A DNA stretch of 64,000 nucleotides from Chrysoperla carnea (lineage: Eukaryota > Arthropoda > Insecta > Neuroptera > Chrysopidae): NCBI RefSeq assembly GCF_905475395.1, contig NC_058338.1, positions 249,001 through 313,000 on the forward strand. Direction: 5' to 3'. Every line of letters begins with the position of its first letter. The stretch's first letter is position 1. Below are positions 41,401-51,400 of this stretch, in pieces. The notes below the pieces were generated by a model, which saw only the letters and a program-made list of their open reading frames with translations, was not told the DNA's origin and searched no databases. The position numbers and the translations under genes are program-made.

Positions 41401-44400
41401 TGGAAATTTACGTGCATCAGGTAAACCCATTGCAATCATTTGTAACATTAACGAATCTAATGGTACACGCTGTAGTTCTGGTGTTGAATACAATTCCATT
41501 TCTTCGTACTCTTTCTCGGAATACAATCGAAAACATACACCAGGACCTAGAACGAATCAAATAGAATTGATTATTATACATGTCTCGATCTACCTTCAAA
41601 AATCATTCTTTGCCCTAAAAATTACGAAATTCCTTAACACGGCTTAACATAAAAATCGTCACGTAAGAATGTGAGATATGACTGTGCAACAATTTATAAC
41701 TTTATTTATGTAAGCAATCAAAAACAAATTATATGTATATTACAGATTTATAAAAGTAAGTTAATAAACTTGTATTTAAGACGTTTACACTTATTTTTGT
41801 ACAGGTTTCGTAAAGAATTTCGTTCCTAAGGTGAGTCCCATGACCGCACTCTTCTCTTACACAAATATTGTGCTTGTGTAACCATAGAAAATGATTTCGC
41901 GATCTTTATGTATTCAGGGGGTGTACTTCAAAAGGTTAAAAACGATCCTGTGTATGTTTAATAGTTAATGTTGATTACCTGTACGACCAGCACGACCTTT
42001 ACGTTGTTCAGCACTAGCTCTTGATATCCAAAACTCTTTCAAACGTTGCATACGATTGATCGGATCATAACTCATTTCCTTCACTTTCCCAGAATCCACA
42101 ACAAAACGTATTCCATCGATTGTAACAGATGTTTCTGCAATATTTGTTGATACAATACATTTTCGTACACCTTCTGGTGGATAATCGAATACCTGAATAA
42201 TACATTTTTTTTTTCAAATAACTTCTAAAATTCTGAATAAATATGAAATACCTTATCTTGTTCAGCCAAAGATAAAGTGCTGTGTAATGCCAGAACTATC
42301 CAATTTTCTTTTAATTTAGCGTATTCGTTGGCTGCGTCCACAACACTTGTGATTTCATTCAAACCACTTAGAAATATTAATAAATCACCTTTTTCTGTTT
42401 CTAACAAATCAAATATTTATTTTTCAATTAGATTACAATTTTCAAATTTCAAATTAACCCTTAACCCTTCAAAACGGTTGCAGATTCTCTCACGACTCAT
42501 TTAAAACGTATTTTTTTTTGTTTCAAAAGTCCTAGTCTAAGTAAAATTTGACCAAAAGGGAAATTCCTCGCAGCAGTTTTCGTTCGTGAATCGAGGGGGA
42601 TGGGGGGCATGCTGACAGTCTAAATTTTAACTTTTGGAATTCCTCCAACCCTGTTCAACTATCTTGAATTTGAGGAGTAGTTTGAAGGGTTAAAGACGAT
42701 CGTGGCTACTGTAATAACGTGAACGTAATAAATCTTACTTGAATATTTTTCATCGATGTATTGCATAACTTGAACATATGGTCGTGCATTAAATCGTTCT
42801 GCTGCTGCTTGATATTTATTCTCAACGATTATTGGTCGATAATGTAATTTGATTGGATATAATCTGCCTGGCACCTGAACATTAACTTTAATTGGATGAG
42901 AATGGAGTAGAGTAGAGTATTTATTATGTTAAATGTTAAAACGAACGTTACCTGAATAACTTTAGCATTTTCCGATGAAAAATAATTAGTAAATAGTTCA
43001 ATATTAATGGTGGCAGACATTAAAATAATTTTTAATTGTGGTCGTTGATAAATTAAACATTTAACGATACCCAATAAGAAGTCACCATGCAGATGACGTT
43101 CATGTACTTCATCTAGAATTATCACTTCATAGTCGATGGCTTCTATATCACTTGATAACTAGAAGGTATATCAAAAAAACAAAATTATCACTAGTAGTGA
43201 AATAAATAAATAAATAGAGTGTTACCTGTCGTAAAAGTAATCCTTCAGTGATAAAAAGTATTTTAGTATTTTTATTTTTGTGCTTCTCGAATCGTATTTG
43301 ATAGCCAACTTCATGTTCATTGGATGTTTCATTTGTTACACGCTTTGCTAATGAAATACAAGCGATACGTCTTGGTTGAGTACAAGCTATAAATCAATCA
43401 AAATCAAAACAAATCAAAACCCTGACACACCTAGTACATATTGTATCTATAATATTGATTGACTTGATACTTCAAGGTTATAAGTGTTGGGTTATTACAT
43501 ACCAATACGATTAAATCCAGAATGATAAAGGTATTGTGGAACTTGAGTGGATTTTCCACATCCTGTATCTCCAGCAATTATAACAACTCGTTCATTTTGT
43601 ACAGCTTTAATTATTTCATCCCTACAAATTAATTAAAAAAACATTTAAAGGTCTGGGTCTGAGTAGGTTAGATTAGGTAAGAGTGGGCCACACTTAAACC
43701 ATAGGGTCCGTTGTGCCCATCTTCGGCTACTAATCCATGAACTATTTGAAGCTGTTTAAGAACAACAGGAGTGCTTTGACATCAACGGATTTCAGGTTGG
43801 TTCAAGTAAGCCCATCTACACACATGGCAAGAGCTGGAAAGTGTCCTGTAATCTGGGTGTGGAGGATAAGTAAGTTATAAGTGTACGCACCGATGTTGAT
43901 AAACTGGTAAATTTCGTTGAGTTTCTTGTATTTTCCGTATTTGCTTACAATTCTCTTTTAATTTAAAATTTAAATATAATTCAACAATTTGTATAAATTC
44001 AATAAATTGATTTTTAGTTAATTTTGATCGTCGATCTAAATCTGGATCATGAATTGGTAATAATCCATATAATTTATCGATATCTTTTAATAAATTTATT
44101 TTATTTGTATGTTCTTTAACGATCTTTTCTGGTATTTCATTTAAATCAATTTGTGCTAAAAACAAAATAAATTGATTACACAATTATTTGATGCATAGTT
44201 TTTTTTTGTAACTTGTAAAAAACTGATTAATATCCCAACTACTCCCTTAAAAAAGGAGGATTAGGGAACAACCTCTGAGAGGTTGACTTTTTTTGTGCGA
44301 GTGTTTACATACTAATAAACAACAAATAAATAAAATTTCAAAGATGCATTAATTTGATTTGATTAAAAGAAATAAAAACTTACGTGGATTCGATTTAATT

Positions 44401-44678
44401 GTTTTCGTATTATTTTTTTTAATAATTGTCTCATATTTAATTAAAAATAACCAAAAATCATTTGTATCATCAACGATGATATCTTTACGAGATCGTGAAT
44501 AAGGACATATAATCTTATTTAATTCATATTTATACGAACTAAATGAAAATCGATTCGATGATCCATCATCACCACCAGACTTCTTTGAAGATGATGTTGT
44601 TCTTGGTATTTTATAACTGCAGCTTGCAGATGATGATGACGGAGATATTGATCTCTTATCATACTTTTTTTTATCCAT
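32472..44678 (-). CDS. DHX34: DHX34 DEAH-box RNA helicase
   Basis: Seventeen exons join in frame to 1185 residues (human about 1143): 44384-44678, 43891-44155, 43503-43621, 43223-43386, 42952-43158, 42739-42874, 42252-42400, 41979-42192, 41341-41546, 40813-41223, 40221-40484, 39761-39892, 34782-35071, 34054-34208, 33392-33650, 33153-33313, 32472-32602. A Ser-rich head precedes helicase motif [10 protein letters not shown] (about 204-212), motif II DEVH (297-300), SAT (329-331) and motif [10 protein letters not shown] (508-515), then the winged-helix, ratchet and OB regions. Two C-terminal Cys2-type zinc modules follow ([10 protein letters not shown] and [10 protein letters not shown]), matching DHX34. 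The product supports nonsense-mediated decay by activating UPF1 in other animals and has ATPase activity. An AATAAA follows the stop at about 32440. The 4.7 kb intron 35072-39760 encloses an opposite-strand gene. Confidence 0.93.
33060..33152. repeat. repeat touching a DHX34 splice donor
   Basis: The block with aacattttttacattttaac, ttgttctatctctaacgg and tgggccatacggacccaata is an interspersed repeat also seen in reverse at about 37850-37935. Related scraps lie near 29850 and 12880. It extends almost to the GTAAGT donor of the penultimate DHX34 exon, which starts at 33153 on the forward scale. Confidence 0.55.
33775..33890. repeat. single arm of the TTCCGTA interspersed repeat
   Basis: The phrases ggtaatttaatggagagtgt and gagttccgtaaccgaaaaat match the right arm of the elements at 803-1290 and 25580-25935. 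It lies in a DHX34 intron. Confidence 0.7.
34264..34745. mobile_element. longer relative of the 31094 MITE
   Basis: The left end (gcagggagttcgtcataataaaactgt) and right end (gtatagttttactgtacta) form an inverted pair. Inner phrases 'tactaggtgtgtcagggttt' and 'cacacctagtacatattgta' form a second inverted pair. The 250-base core is unlike the shorter copies. It is non-coding and lies in a DHX34 intron. Confidence 0.7.
35206..35870. repeat. long fold-back element, about 290-bp arms
   Basis: The left end taaccgacttcaaacaaaaa, then aggaggaggttatcaattcg, pairs with the right end cgaattgataacctcctcct, then tttgtttgaaatcggtta. Matching continues inward through 'cgacaagaggacgaataact' and its complement to a loop near 35500-35590. 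The same ends are common in insect genomes as an interspersed repeat. It lies inside the large DHX34 intron, 190 bases before the nested PDIA6-like start. Confidence 0.85.
36064..39730 (+). CDS. second PDIA6-like protein, nested in a DHX34 intron
   Basis: Five exons join in frame: 36064-36284, 36572-36797, 38201-38621, 39058-39420 and 39618-39730, giving 447 residues (PDIA6 about 440). A hydrophobic signal peptide ([16 protein letters not shown]) leads into thioredoxin domain one (about 30-140), whose active-site region reads [11 protein letters not shown]: the position equivalent to the first catalytic Cys is Asn and the second Cys is kept. Domain two (about 165-290) has an intact CMQC ([11 protein letters not shown]) and cis-proline YPTLIF. 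A C-terminal part resembles the PDIA6 third domain ([21 protein letters not shown]). The end NNLNDII has no KDEL-type signal, so the protein may leave the ER. Gene and DHX34 are on opposite strands. Its AATAAA at 39739 is only about 17 bases from a DHX34 exon. Confidence 0.78.
37199..37440. repeat. interspersed repeat (CATCATGGCTGACGCCAT family)
   Basis: This is the reverse complement of 23670-23890: gccatcatggctgacgccat, then cgaatttatacgaatgaaca and ttaccgtaatgacttctagt. It lies within intron 2 of the nested PDIA6-like gene. Confidence 0.8.
37590..37960. repeat. composite of two interspersed repeats
   Basis: The first part (to about 37800) holds a palindromic acttgtatatatgtaatata head, then cccaagtttgtaacgcttaa and acaaaatcacctaattaata, the reverse-oriented counterpart of 6610-6790. 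The second part (37850-37935) holds ttggatccacaggacccatc and gaaccgtaaaaaatagaata, the counterpart of 33060-33150. Confidence 0.6.
40610..40745. repeat. single arm of the TTCCGTA interspersed repeat
   Basis: Phrases ttttcggctacggaacccta and ttaagaacaccctccattaa match the left arms of the elements at 803 and 25580. It lies in a DHX34 intron. Confidence 0.7.
43640..43880. mobile_element. possible retrotransposon fragment
   Basis: This stretch in a DHX34 intron is more GC-rich than its surroundings, contains aggttagattaggtaagagt and agtgggccacac phrases typical of dispersed insect retroelement ends, and has no open frame. The assignment is tentative. Confidence 0.35.
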
Positions 44679-44939
44679 TTATTTCATATTTTAGGGTAAT
44701 TACTTCACCAATTTTAAACTGACACGATTTGTACCAATTTGATTTACAATTACTGAACAGCACTTTTAGTTCTAAATTAATTACAGACTTTTATATAAAT
44801 GTAAGTCTGTGATGCTTTTATTATTTTCTCCAACAAACTATGAAACTTTTATTTTAAACATTTTATTTCCTTTCGAGTTCAATTTTTAGTTCTTAATATT
44901 TTGTTTTAATAATCTTAAATAAATAATTTATATATTTTT

Positions 44940-45060
44940 TAGTAAACTTTTTTATCACAAACAGAAACAATCCATCATGGATTATGCACTTGAAATTGAA
45001 AAATGCACATGTTGTTCACACGAAGTCATACGAATCAACACCTTCGGTCATCATTGTTTT
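44940..45060. repeat. diverged copy of the CATCATGG repeat
   Basis: The phrases aatccatcatggattatgca and ttgttcacacgaagtcatac resemble 23985-24090 in reverse. It sits in the intergenic space between DHX34 and PIGV. Confidence 0.6.
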
Positions 45061-45145
45061 TTTTTTCTTTTAAAGTTCAATTTACAGTAAAACATAAACA
45101 TTTTCTGTTAATATTCAGTCAATATAGACGAAAAAAAGGCCGGAC

Positions 45146-45603
45146 CTGGAAAAAATTACAATACTGGATCTGAGGTTATGGATCGTTAGGGGGGCATGTA
45201 AATAACTTTAAAAAAAATTAAGAGAATTTTTCGTTCCGCTGTTTTTGAGAAAATCCAAAAAAATGGGGAAAAAAAATTTGGAATGCGTTTTTCTCGAAAT
45301 CTATTGATTTAAGGGAAAAGTTTTTCAAATAAAAAATGTAGAAGACACTGTCAGCTACATTTTATGTCATTGGAGCAACGTCATACGAGTTAAATTACAA
45401 AAAGTAGGTGGCGTTAAAGTATTTGAAAAACTTTTCCCTTAAATCAATAGATTTCGAGAAAAACGCATTCCAAATTTTTTTCCCCATTTTTTGGATTTTC
45501 TCAAAAACAGCGGAACGAAAAATTCTCTTAATTTTTTTTAAAGTTATTTACATGCCCCCCTAACGATCCATAACCTCAGATCCAGTATTGTAATTTTTTC
45601 CAG
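45146..45603. repeat. long fold-back element, about 190-bp arms
   Basis: The left arm starts ctggaaaaaattacaatact and the right arm ends agtattgtaattttttccag. The match continues through cgttaggggggcatgtaaat and its complement and through gaaatctattgatttaaggg and its complement. The non-paired centre is about 45335-45415. The intergenic block 44679-46361 otherwise holds only repeat copies. Confidence 0.9.
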
Positions 45604-45654
45604 TCAAAATGCCAGATTTACTGTACCATAATAAATAATTTTTATATTTTTGAA

Positions 45655-45925
45655 TACAACTTTTTATCACAAACAAGCCATCATGGATGACGCCATTTTA
45701 AAATGCACATGCTCACGAATTTATACGAACGAACATCTTCGTGAATCATCGTTCAAATATTATTAATAAGTTAGTATTTATTGCGCAGTCGCAAATATAA
45801 TTAAATGAACCTTTTTCAATATTACCGTAATGACTTCTAGTTTTCTTAAGAAACTTTTATATTATTGACTAAGTGACATCATCAATTTTTTAAGAGTATT
45901 TACAAGAGAAAATTAAGAATAATAA
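45655..45925. repeat. interspersed repeat (CATCATGG family)
   Basis: The phrases agccatcatggatgacgcca, acgaacatcttcgtgaatca and ttaccgtaatgacttctagt closely match 37199-37440, suggesting recent activity of this family. Confidence 0.8.
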
Positions 45926-46361
45926 ATTCAGTTTTTGTGTTATTTAATCGAATTTTTCACATTTTATAGAAATTATACAACAAAGAAAATTGCGTTCTAC
46001 TTATCTCAGGGTCTAGAAAAGTAAAATACCAGAAAAAACATTTAATAAAAATTTTTAATAAACAAAATGATAACATATTTACAAAAAAAAAAGGGAACTT
46101 TTTATTTTTTGGTTGGAGATTGAGAACTATTCTTATAAAATTCCTTAACTATTTCTTTATTGTTCTATGATTATAGATTATAACAGAATACTATGGCTGT
46201 TTTTTTAAGTATCATAAATACAAAAAGACACTATTTTCTTAGGAATGTCTTTAAAAAATACTGTGCTAGTTTTTTGTAAAACTCTCATTTCTGGGTCTCG
46301 AGTTATTAACCTAAAATCAGTGTATTTACTCTCCTATCACCCTTCTTTTAACACAAACCCG

Positions 46362-47768
46362 TTATGTCCACGGCAAAAAATTCGAAAATAATATTGTTCC
46401 AACAACAAAATACGTAAAAAAATAAAATTGTATACATTTTTGTGCTAGAATGACATTTTTAAATAAAAATAGAAAATTTGGCTGTAATTGCAATGAATTC
46501 TTATTCAAACCATTCAACCATTTATCCGCACAATACCAGTATAAAATCGGTGAAGCCGAACATAACATACGGGTTGTCACTTGAATATGAACAAAAAATA
46601 TACAAAAAATTGTCAAAGAAAATGCATGAACCACAAAAACGAAATCCAAAAAATTGATTTTTAACCTTAATAATTTCATTTGAACATAATCAATAAATTG
46701 TTGAATCATTATAAAAATAATTGGACTAGCTAACAGAAAATTTGGTATTTGTTTAAATTGGTAATATTTTAAAAAACCCACATCCCAATGGACGCGTTGA
46801 ACGTATGAATAAGCAAATGGAATTGTATACGAACACCATATTGAAACATTCTCACCTGCTGCCATCTTGTAATTATTTTTTAAACCATAATCAATCAAAA
46901 ATTGCGGTAAATTTGAATTAAATTTCATACAAAAACTTGTATAATTATAAATTTGTATCAATAAAAATGGTATTATTGATATTAGAATTGTTATAAATAA
47001 AATAATGAATATTTTATAATTAAATTTCTTATAAATGATTAATAAACAAAAATATGTAAAAAATCCAATATTTAATAAACCATTGGATCGTGTTCCAATT
47101 GACAGACCGATTAATAATGAAATTATTAATAATTGATTAATTTTAAATTTATTATCAATCATATCTTTATAGAATTCAACGCATTTTAACATGGCTGAAA
47201 AACTAAGGAATGCAAATAAACTTTCAGAATATGCGGCACTAAAAAAAATACTTGCAGGATTAAATGCAAACAAAATGGCCGTCGTATACGCATAATTATA
47301 ATTTTTAAAGATGGCCAACGTTAATGAATATAAAACTAATGCAGTCTTTATAAAAATTAGATTATTTACAAAAATAATTGTTAAAATATAAATGCTAAAA
47401 TTATTTATGAAATTTCCAAATAAAATTTGGATTGGAAAGGAACAAATTTTAATTAGAATTGGATAAATTGGAAAGAATGCTAAAACATTTTCATATGTGT
47501 ATCCATAATGGAGAATGTGAAGAAAATATTGAGCATCCCAACGTAGAAATCCAGAAAATAAATGATAAATTATTTGATCCAAATATGATGATGGTTTTTG
47601 TTGTTGTGGATCGATTTGTACCAAAAATGTTCCAGAATCATGATCAGGAATTATTAAATTTGATATGTATTGTAAAAGAATTATAAATAAACGTGATTTT
47701 ATACAAAACCAAATTATCTGCTTCTCGATATTTTTAATAGATTTTCGATTTCTGATTTTGATATCCAT
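46362..47768 (-). CDS. PIGV: GPI mannosyltransferase 2 (PIG-V)
   Basis: A single uninterrupted 468-residue frame, close to the family's usual length, is read on the minus strand. PIG-V adds the second mannose to the growing GPI anchor on the lumenal side of the ER membrane, using dolichol-phosphate mannose. Family signatures seen are IIPDHDSGTF near residue 40, RWDAQYFLHI then YGYTYE near 75-95, FNPASIFFSAAYSESLFA near 165-185, IGTRSNGLLN, VGFLKYYQFKQIPNFLLA near 330, and the exact C-terminal NFLPWT. The rest is a chain of about ten hydrophobic membrane segments. The first ATG fits the N-terminal length of relatives. It has no intron, unlike its multi-exon neighbours. It is transcribed away from Duox, with about 730 bp between start codons. 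Confidence 0.93.
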   Translation of the reverse strand: MDIKIRNRKSIKNIEKQIIWFCIKSRLFIILLQYISNLIIPDHDSGTFLVQIDPQQQKPSSYLDQIIYHLFSGFLRWDAQYFLHILHYGYTYENVLAFFPIYPILIKICSFPIQILFGNFINNFSIYILTIIFVNNLIFIKTALVLYSLTLAIFKNYNYAYTTAILFAFNPASIFFSAAYSESLFAFLSFSAMLKCVEFYKDMIDNKFKINQLLIISLLIGLSIGTRSNGLLNIGFFTYFCLLIIYKKFNYKIFIILFITILISIIPFLLIQIYNYTSFCMKFNSNLPQFLIDYGLKNNYKMAAGENVSIWCSYTIPFAYSYVQRVHWDVGFLKYYQFKQIPNFLLASPIIFIMIQQFIDYVQMKLLRLKINFLDFVFVVHAFSLTIFCIFFVHIQVTTRMLCSASPILYWYCADKWLNGLNKNSLQLQPNFLFLFKNVILAQKCIQFYFFTYFVVGTILFSNFLPWT

Positions 47769-48494
47769 TGTATCTGAAATAAAAAATAATTATTTAAAAA
47801 TTGTAGATAGGATTATAATGCATCGAAAAAACTTCGTACCAAAAAATTGTCCTCTTAGGGAAAGGAGGGTGATTATTTTTTACTTTTTAGGACAATAAAC
47901 TTATATAAATAATTAATTTAAAATATTTTTTTTTTCGTTCAATTAATTGAATTTTTATCTTTAAATTGGAGGGGAAAAAATCTAAACCACAAGAAAACGG
48001 GAAATGGTTGGTTTTTTCCTTTTAATGATAAGACAAATGTGTTGTAATTGAGAATGATGTCAGTCAAAACCACCCAAAACTAAAATATTGAATCTAAAAT
48101 TGATTAAGTTAATCTAAAGTGCACGCACGCACGCATGCATGCATTCAATATTAAAATTATGATATTTATTAGAAAAGTAAGTTTTTAATTAAATATTAAA
48201 GTTTTTAATTCATTTCACCCCCACCATTGTACACCCACAAAATCTAATAAAATATTATTTTTTATTAGAGCTTTTATCCAACTGACATCTAAAATTATCA
48301 AATAGTCTTTTAAGTACAAGTTTTTGTTCCCCTAAACAGTATAAGGGCCTATGGGACACGCTTTATTATTTCAATAATTAACTTGATACTGTGGCCTACA
48401 AATTTTCAAAGTAAATCATACGAAATTTCTTGTCTTGTTTGCTGCGAATAAAATGTGTTTTTTTAAGAAGAGTTTTTCTTAATATTATTAAAAA
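47769..48494. other. divergent PIGV-Duox intergenic region
   Basis: The 726 bases between the two start codons must hold both promoters. A gcacgcacgcacgcatgcat microsatellite lies near 48121. No TATA or other element can be named with confidence, and a 77-codon plus-strand frame at 47665-47898 overlaps PIGV antisense and is not credible. Confidence 0.5.
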
Positions 48495-51400
48495 ATGATT
48501 TTAGGATTTCTTGGTCATCTGTTTTTTACTTGGTAAGTAATTTTTCAACATAATATGGATAAAATTAAAAAAAAAATCATTAAACCTTCGATTTGATTCC
48601 AACAATATTGATTAAAAACTAATTTTAGGCTATATTAGCAAAAGTCAAACCATAAGAAATGCAGATGGTACCAGAATATCAACAGAACCTAAAAAGGGCC
48701 AAACTGTAGTAAATACACAGGGTCTCAAAGTACCAACGATCGATGGAATACCAAAGCCTGATCCTGAACACATTAAGGATTATCTTTGTGATTGGCTATT
48801 ATTTGGCCGACGGATTGGTACAGAACGAGGAGATGAACCAACGTATCAAATTGCCCAGGAATATCCGGGCTACGATGGTTGGTTTAATAATCCCTCAAAA
48901 CCAGATCTTGGAGCTGTCGGTAAATTATTATTTGAAGTTTTTTTAAAAGGGAATGAAGCAGACTCGTTGGCACGAGAGGGGTCGTCTCAAACGCCCCTTT
49001 CATCCGAGCCTGTCATTCCCATAGCAAGATTACAATTAATTGATTTTTAAATTTAAAGATACGCCACTTTTAAGACGAGTTCCTGCCAATTATGAGGATG
49101 GAGTTTATCAACCAGCCGGACAAAATCGACCAAATCCATTGATATTAAGTCAAGTCTTTTTGAAATCGGATGGCAAACGTACATACTCCAACACTGGCAA
49201 AAATGCTCTTTTAGTCTTTTTTGGTAAGGTTTAAGTAACTTTTTTGGAAGTATTTATGGAATCGGTAAATTTATTAAATTTAAATTAGCCATAATCTACC
49301 GATTCAATCAAAAAAATTCCCAAAAATGATATAGAATTGAATACCAAAGTATTCTCAAATTTTTGGTTAGTTCTGTTATTTTGTAAATAAAAAATAATAT
49401 AATTTTGGGATAGGTCAACAAATTGTGGAAGAAATATTGGACGCTCAGAGACCAGCATGCCCACCAGAATACTTTAATATTCCAATACCGGACATTCATC
49501 CATTTAGAAATTTAACAATTCATACAGAAATGCCAGTATTGCGTACACGTTACGATCAACGATCTGGTCGAAGCTCAAATAATCCTCGGCAACAGGTACC
49601 CAAATTTCTACAAATGTACAATTTTCATTTGTCTTTTTGAATATAAATTTTCTTAATTATTTCTGTTTAAATATAATAAATTATTAATTAATAAAACTTA
49701 CCTCATTATAATTTGTGAACATTACACTTAAATTAAGTTAAGATAAGAGATAAAATTATAATTTACAATTAGATTTACAATATTTGAAGCACATGATAAT
49801 TATAAATAATCATAGACATATAAATAAATATAAATAAATACCATAGACTAAAATAATAAAAATTGACAGTTTGAGTTGGCTAGGACTATAAATTATTAAA
49901 ACGATTCGGCTGTCAGGTGACTCAACCAGGCAGTTAGGCAATTTGTATGACGTAAATGTAAGAAAATGCTATAAAAATATCGAAAAAGCGTCAAAAACAA
50001 AAGTTATTTATTGAGCGTACATTGAGCGTACTTGCTCAAACAGCCGAATGAACCACTTTAAAGTTTTTGATTTTACTCTTATATTTCAAAACGAAATTCA
50101 ATTGTAATTTTGGCTGTAGCTAAATGAAATTACACCATACATTGATGGCGGTTTAATTTATGGAACATCTAAAGCTTGGTCGAATCATTTACGCTTATAT
50201 ACAAATGGGACCTTAGCGAAAAATGGTATGTTAGCTAGTAACGATGGTGGATTATGGCCTGAAAAGAATACAATGGGTCTACCAATGGCAAACCCTCCAC
50301 CACCTACTCATCATGGAAAATTCACTAAGGACCATAAACTATTTAATGTGACCAGATTTTTTAGTGAGTTAGATTAGTAGATTAAAATGATGCACCTCGT
50401 ATAATAATTTTTACTTTTATAGAATTAGGTAACCCACGTGGCAACGAAAATCCATATCTATTAACATTCGGTGTTATATGGTTTCGATGGCACAATTTTT
50501 TGGCAAAATGTCTGACAAAGAGAAATCCAGATTGGTCGGACGAGCGTATTTTTAATGAGGCTCGTAAGTGGACAATTGCTTCCCAACAACAAATTATATT
50601 TTATGAATGGTTACCAGAATTTTTACACGATTCGTTGAGCGAATCCACATACAAGGCATATAATCCTACAATCGATCCACAAATCGAACAGTTATTTCAA
50701 TCAGCCGCATTTCCATTTGGTCATACTTTAGTCCCATCAGGTAAGATCTTTGAATATTAAGGAAAAATAGGTTTTTAATTTTAGTTGATAAACAAACACA
50801 GAAGTTGTTCGAGTAGACCTCAAGGGTCGCACCAGACTCTATTCACGGCTTTTTTGTTGTAGCTGTGAAACTAAGAGATTATAGAAGTAAGGGATGTTCT
50901 AATATGGAATATAAAATACGGACCTGTAATAATTATTGGACACCAAATGAAGCCATCACATATGATTACAATGGCGACAAGGTAATGGATATCGATCGTT
51001 TAATATTGGGGATGACGTATCAGCCCAGCGAAAAGGAGGATTCAGAAATTGTTGAAGATTTACGAGGTAGGTAAAAGTGGAGCGCTAGGTCGATTCGAAT
51101 CTTGGCTAGGTGGGTTCGAATCCTAGCCGTAGGTTTGAATTCTAGCAAAGTTAAAAAGAACTAATGTTTGTTCGTTGATTAGGTAATGTTTTTGGACCAT
51201 TAGAATTCTCTAGACGTGATTTAATGGCTTTAAATATTCAAAGAGGCCGTGACCATGGCTTACCAAGTTATGAAGATGCTTTAAAAGCGTATAATGTCGA
51301 ATGTAAATTCTGTGATAAATTTAAAAAAACGTATAAGGTAAAAAATCGCTTCTTAGTTTTATAGCTGTAGAATGCGCTTCCATTTGGAACTACATAAATA

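Noticed and set aside
48743..48946. 67-codon open frame
   Set aside because: It is a shifted frame of Duox exon 2; the correct frame reads through [10 protein letters not shown].
48949..49020. tRNA gene call for the 72-nt fold
   Set aside because: Neither strand has a T-loop consensus or U33 in a seven-base anticodon loop, so it is reported only as an unexplained structure.
51090..51140. Possible tRNA, from a ggttcgaatcc B-box-like motif
   Set aside because: The motif is one unit of a three-copy tandem repeat, and no acceptor stem, D-arm or anticodon arm can be drawn around it.
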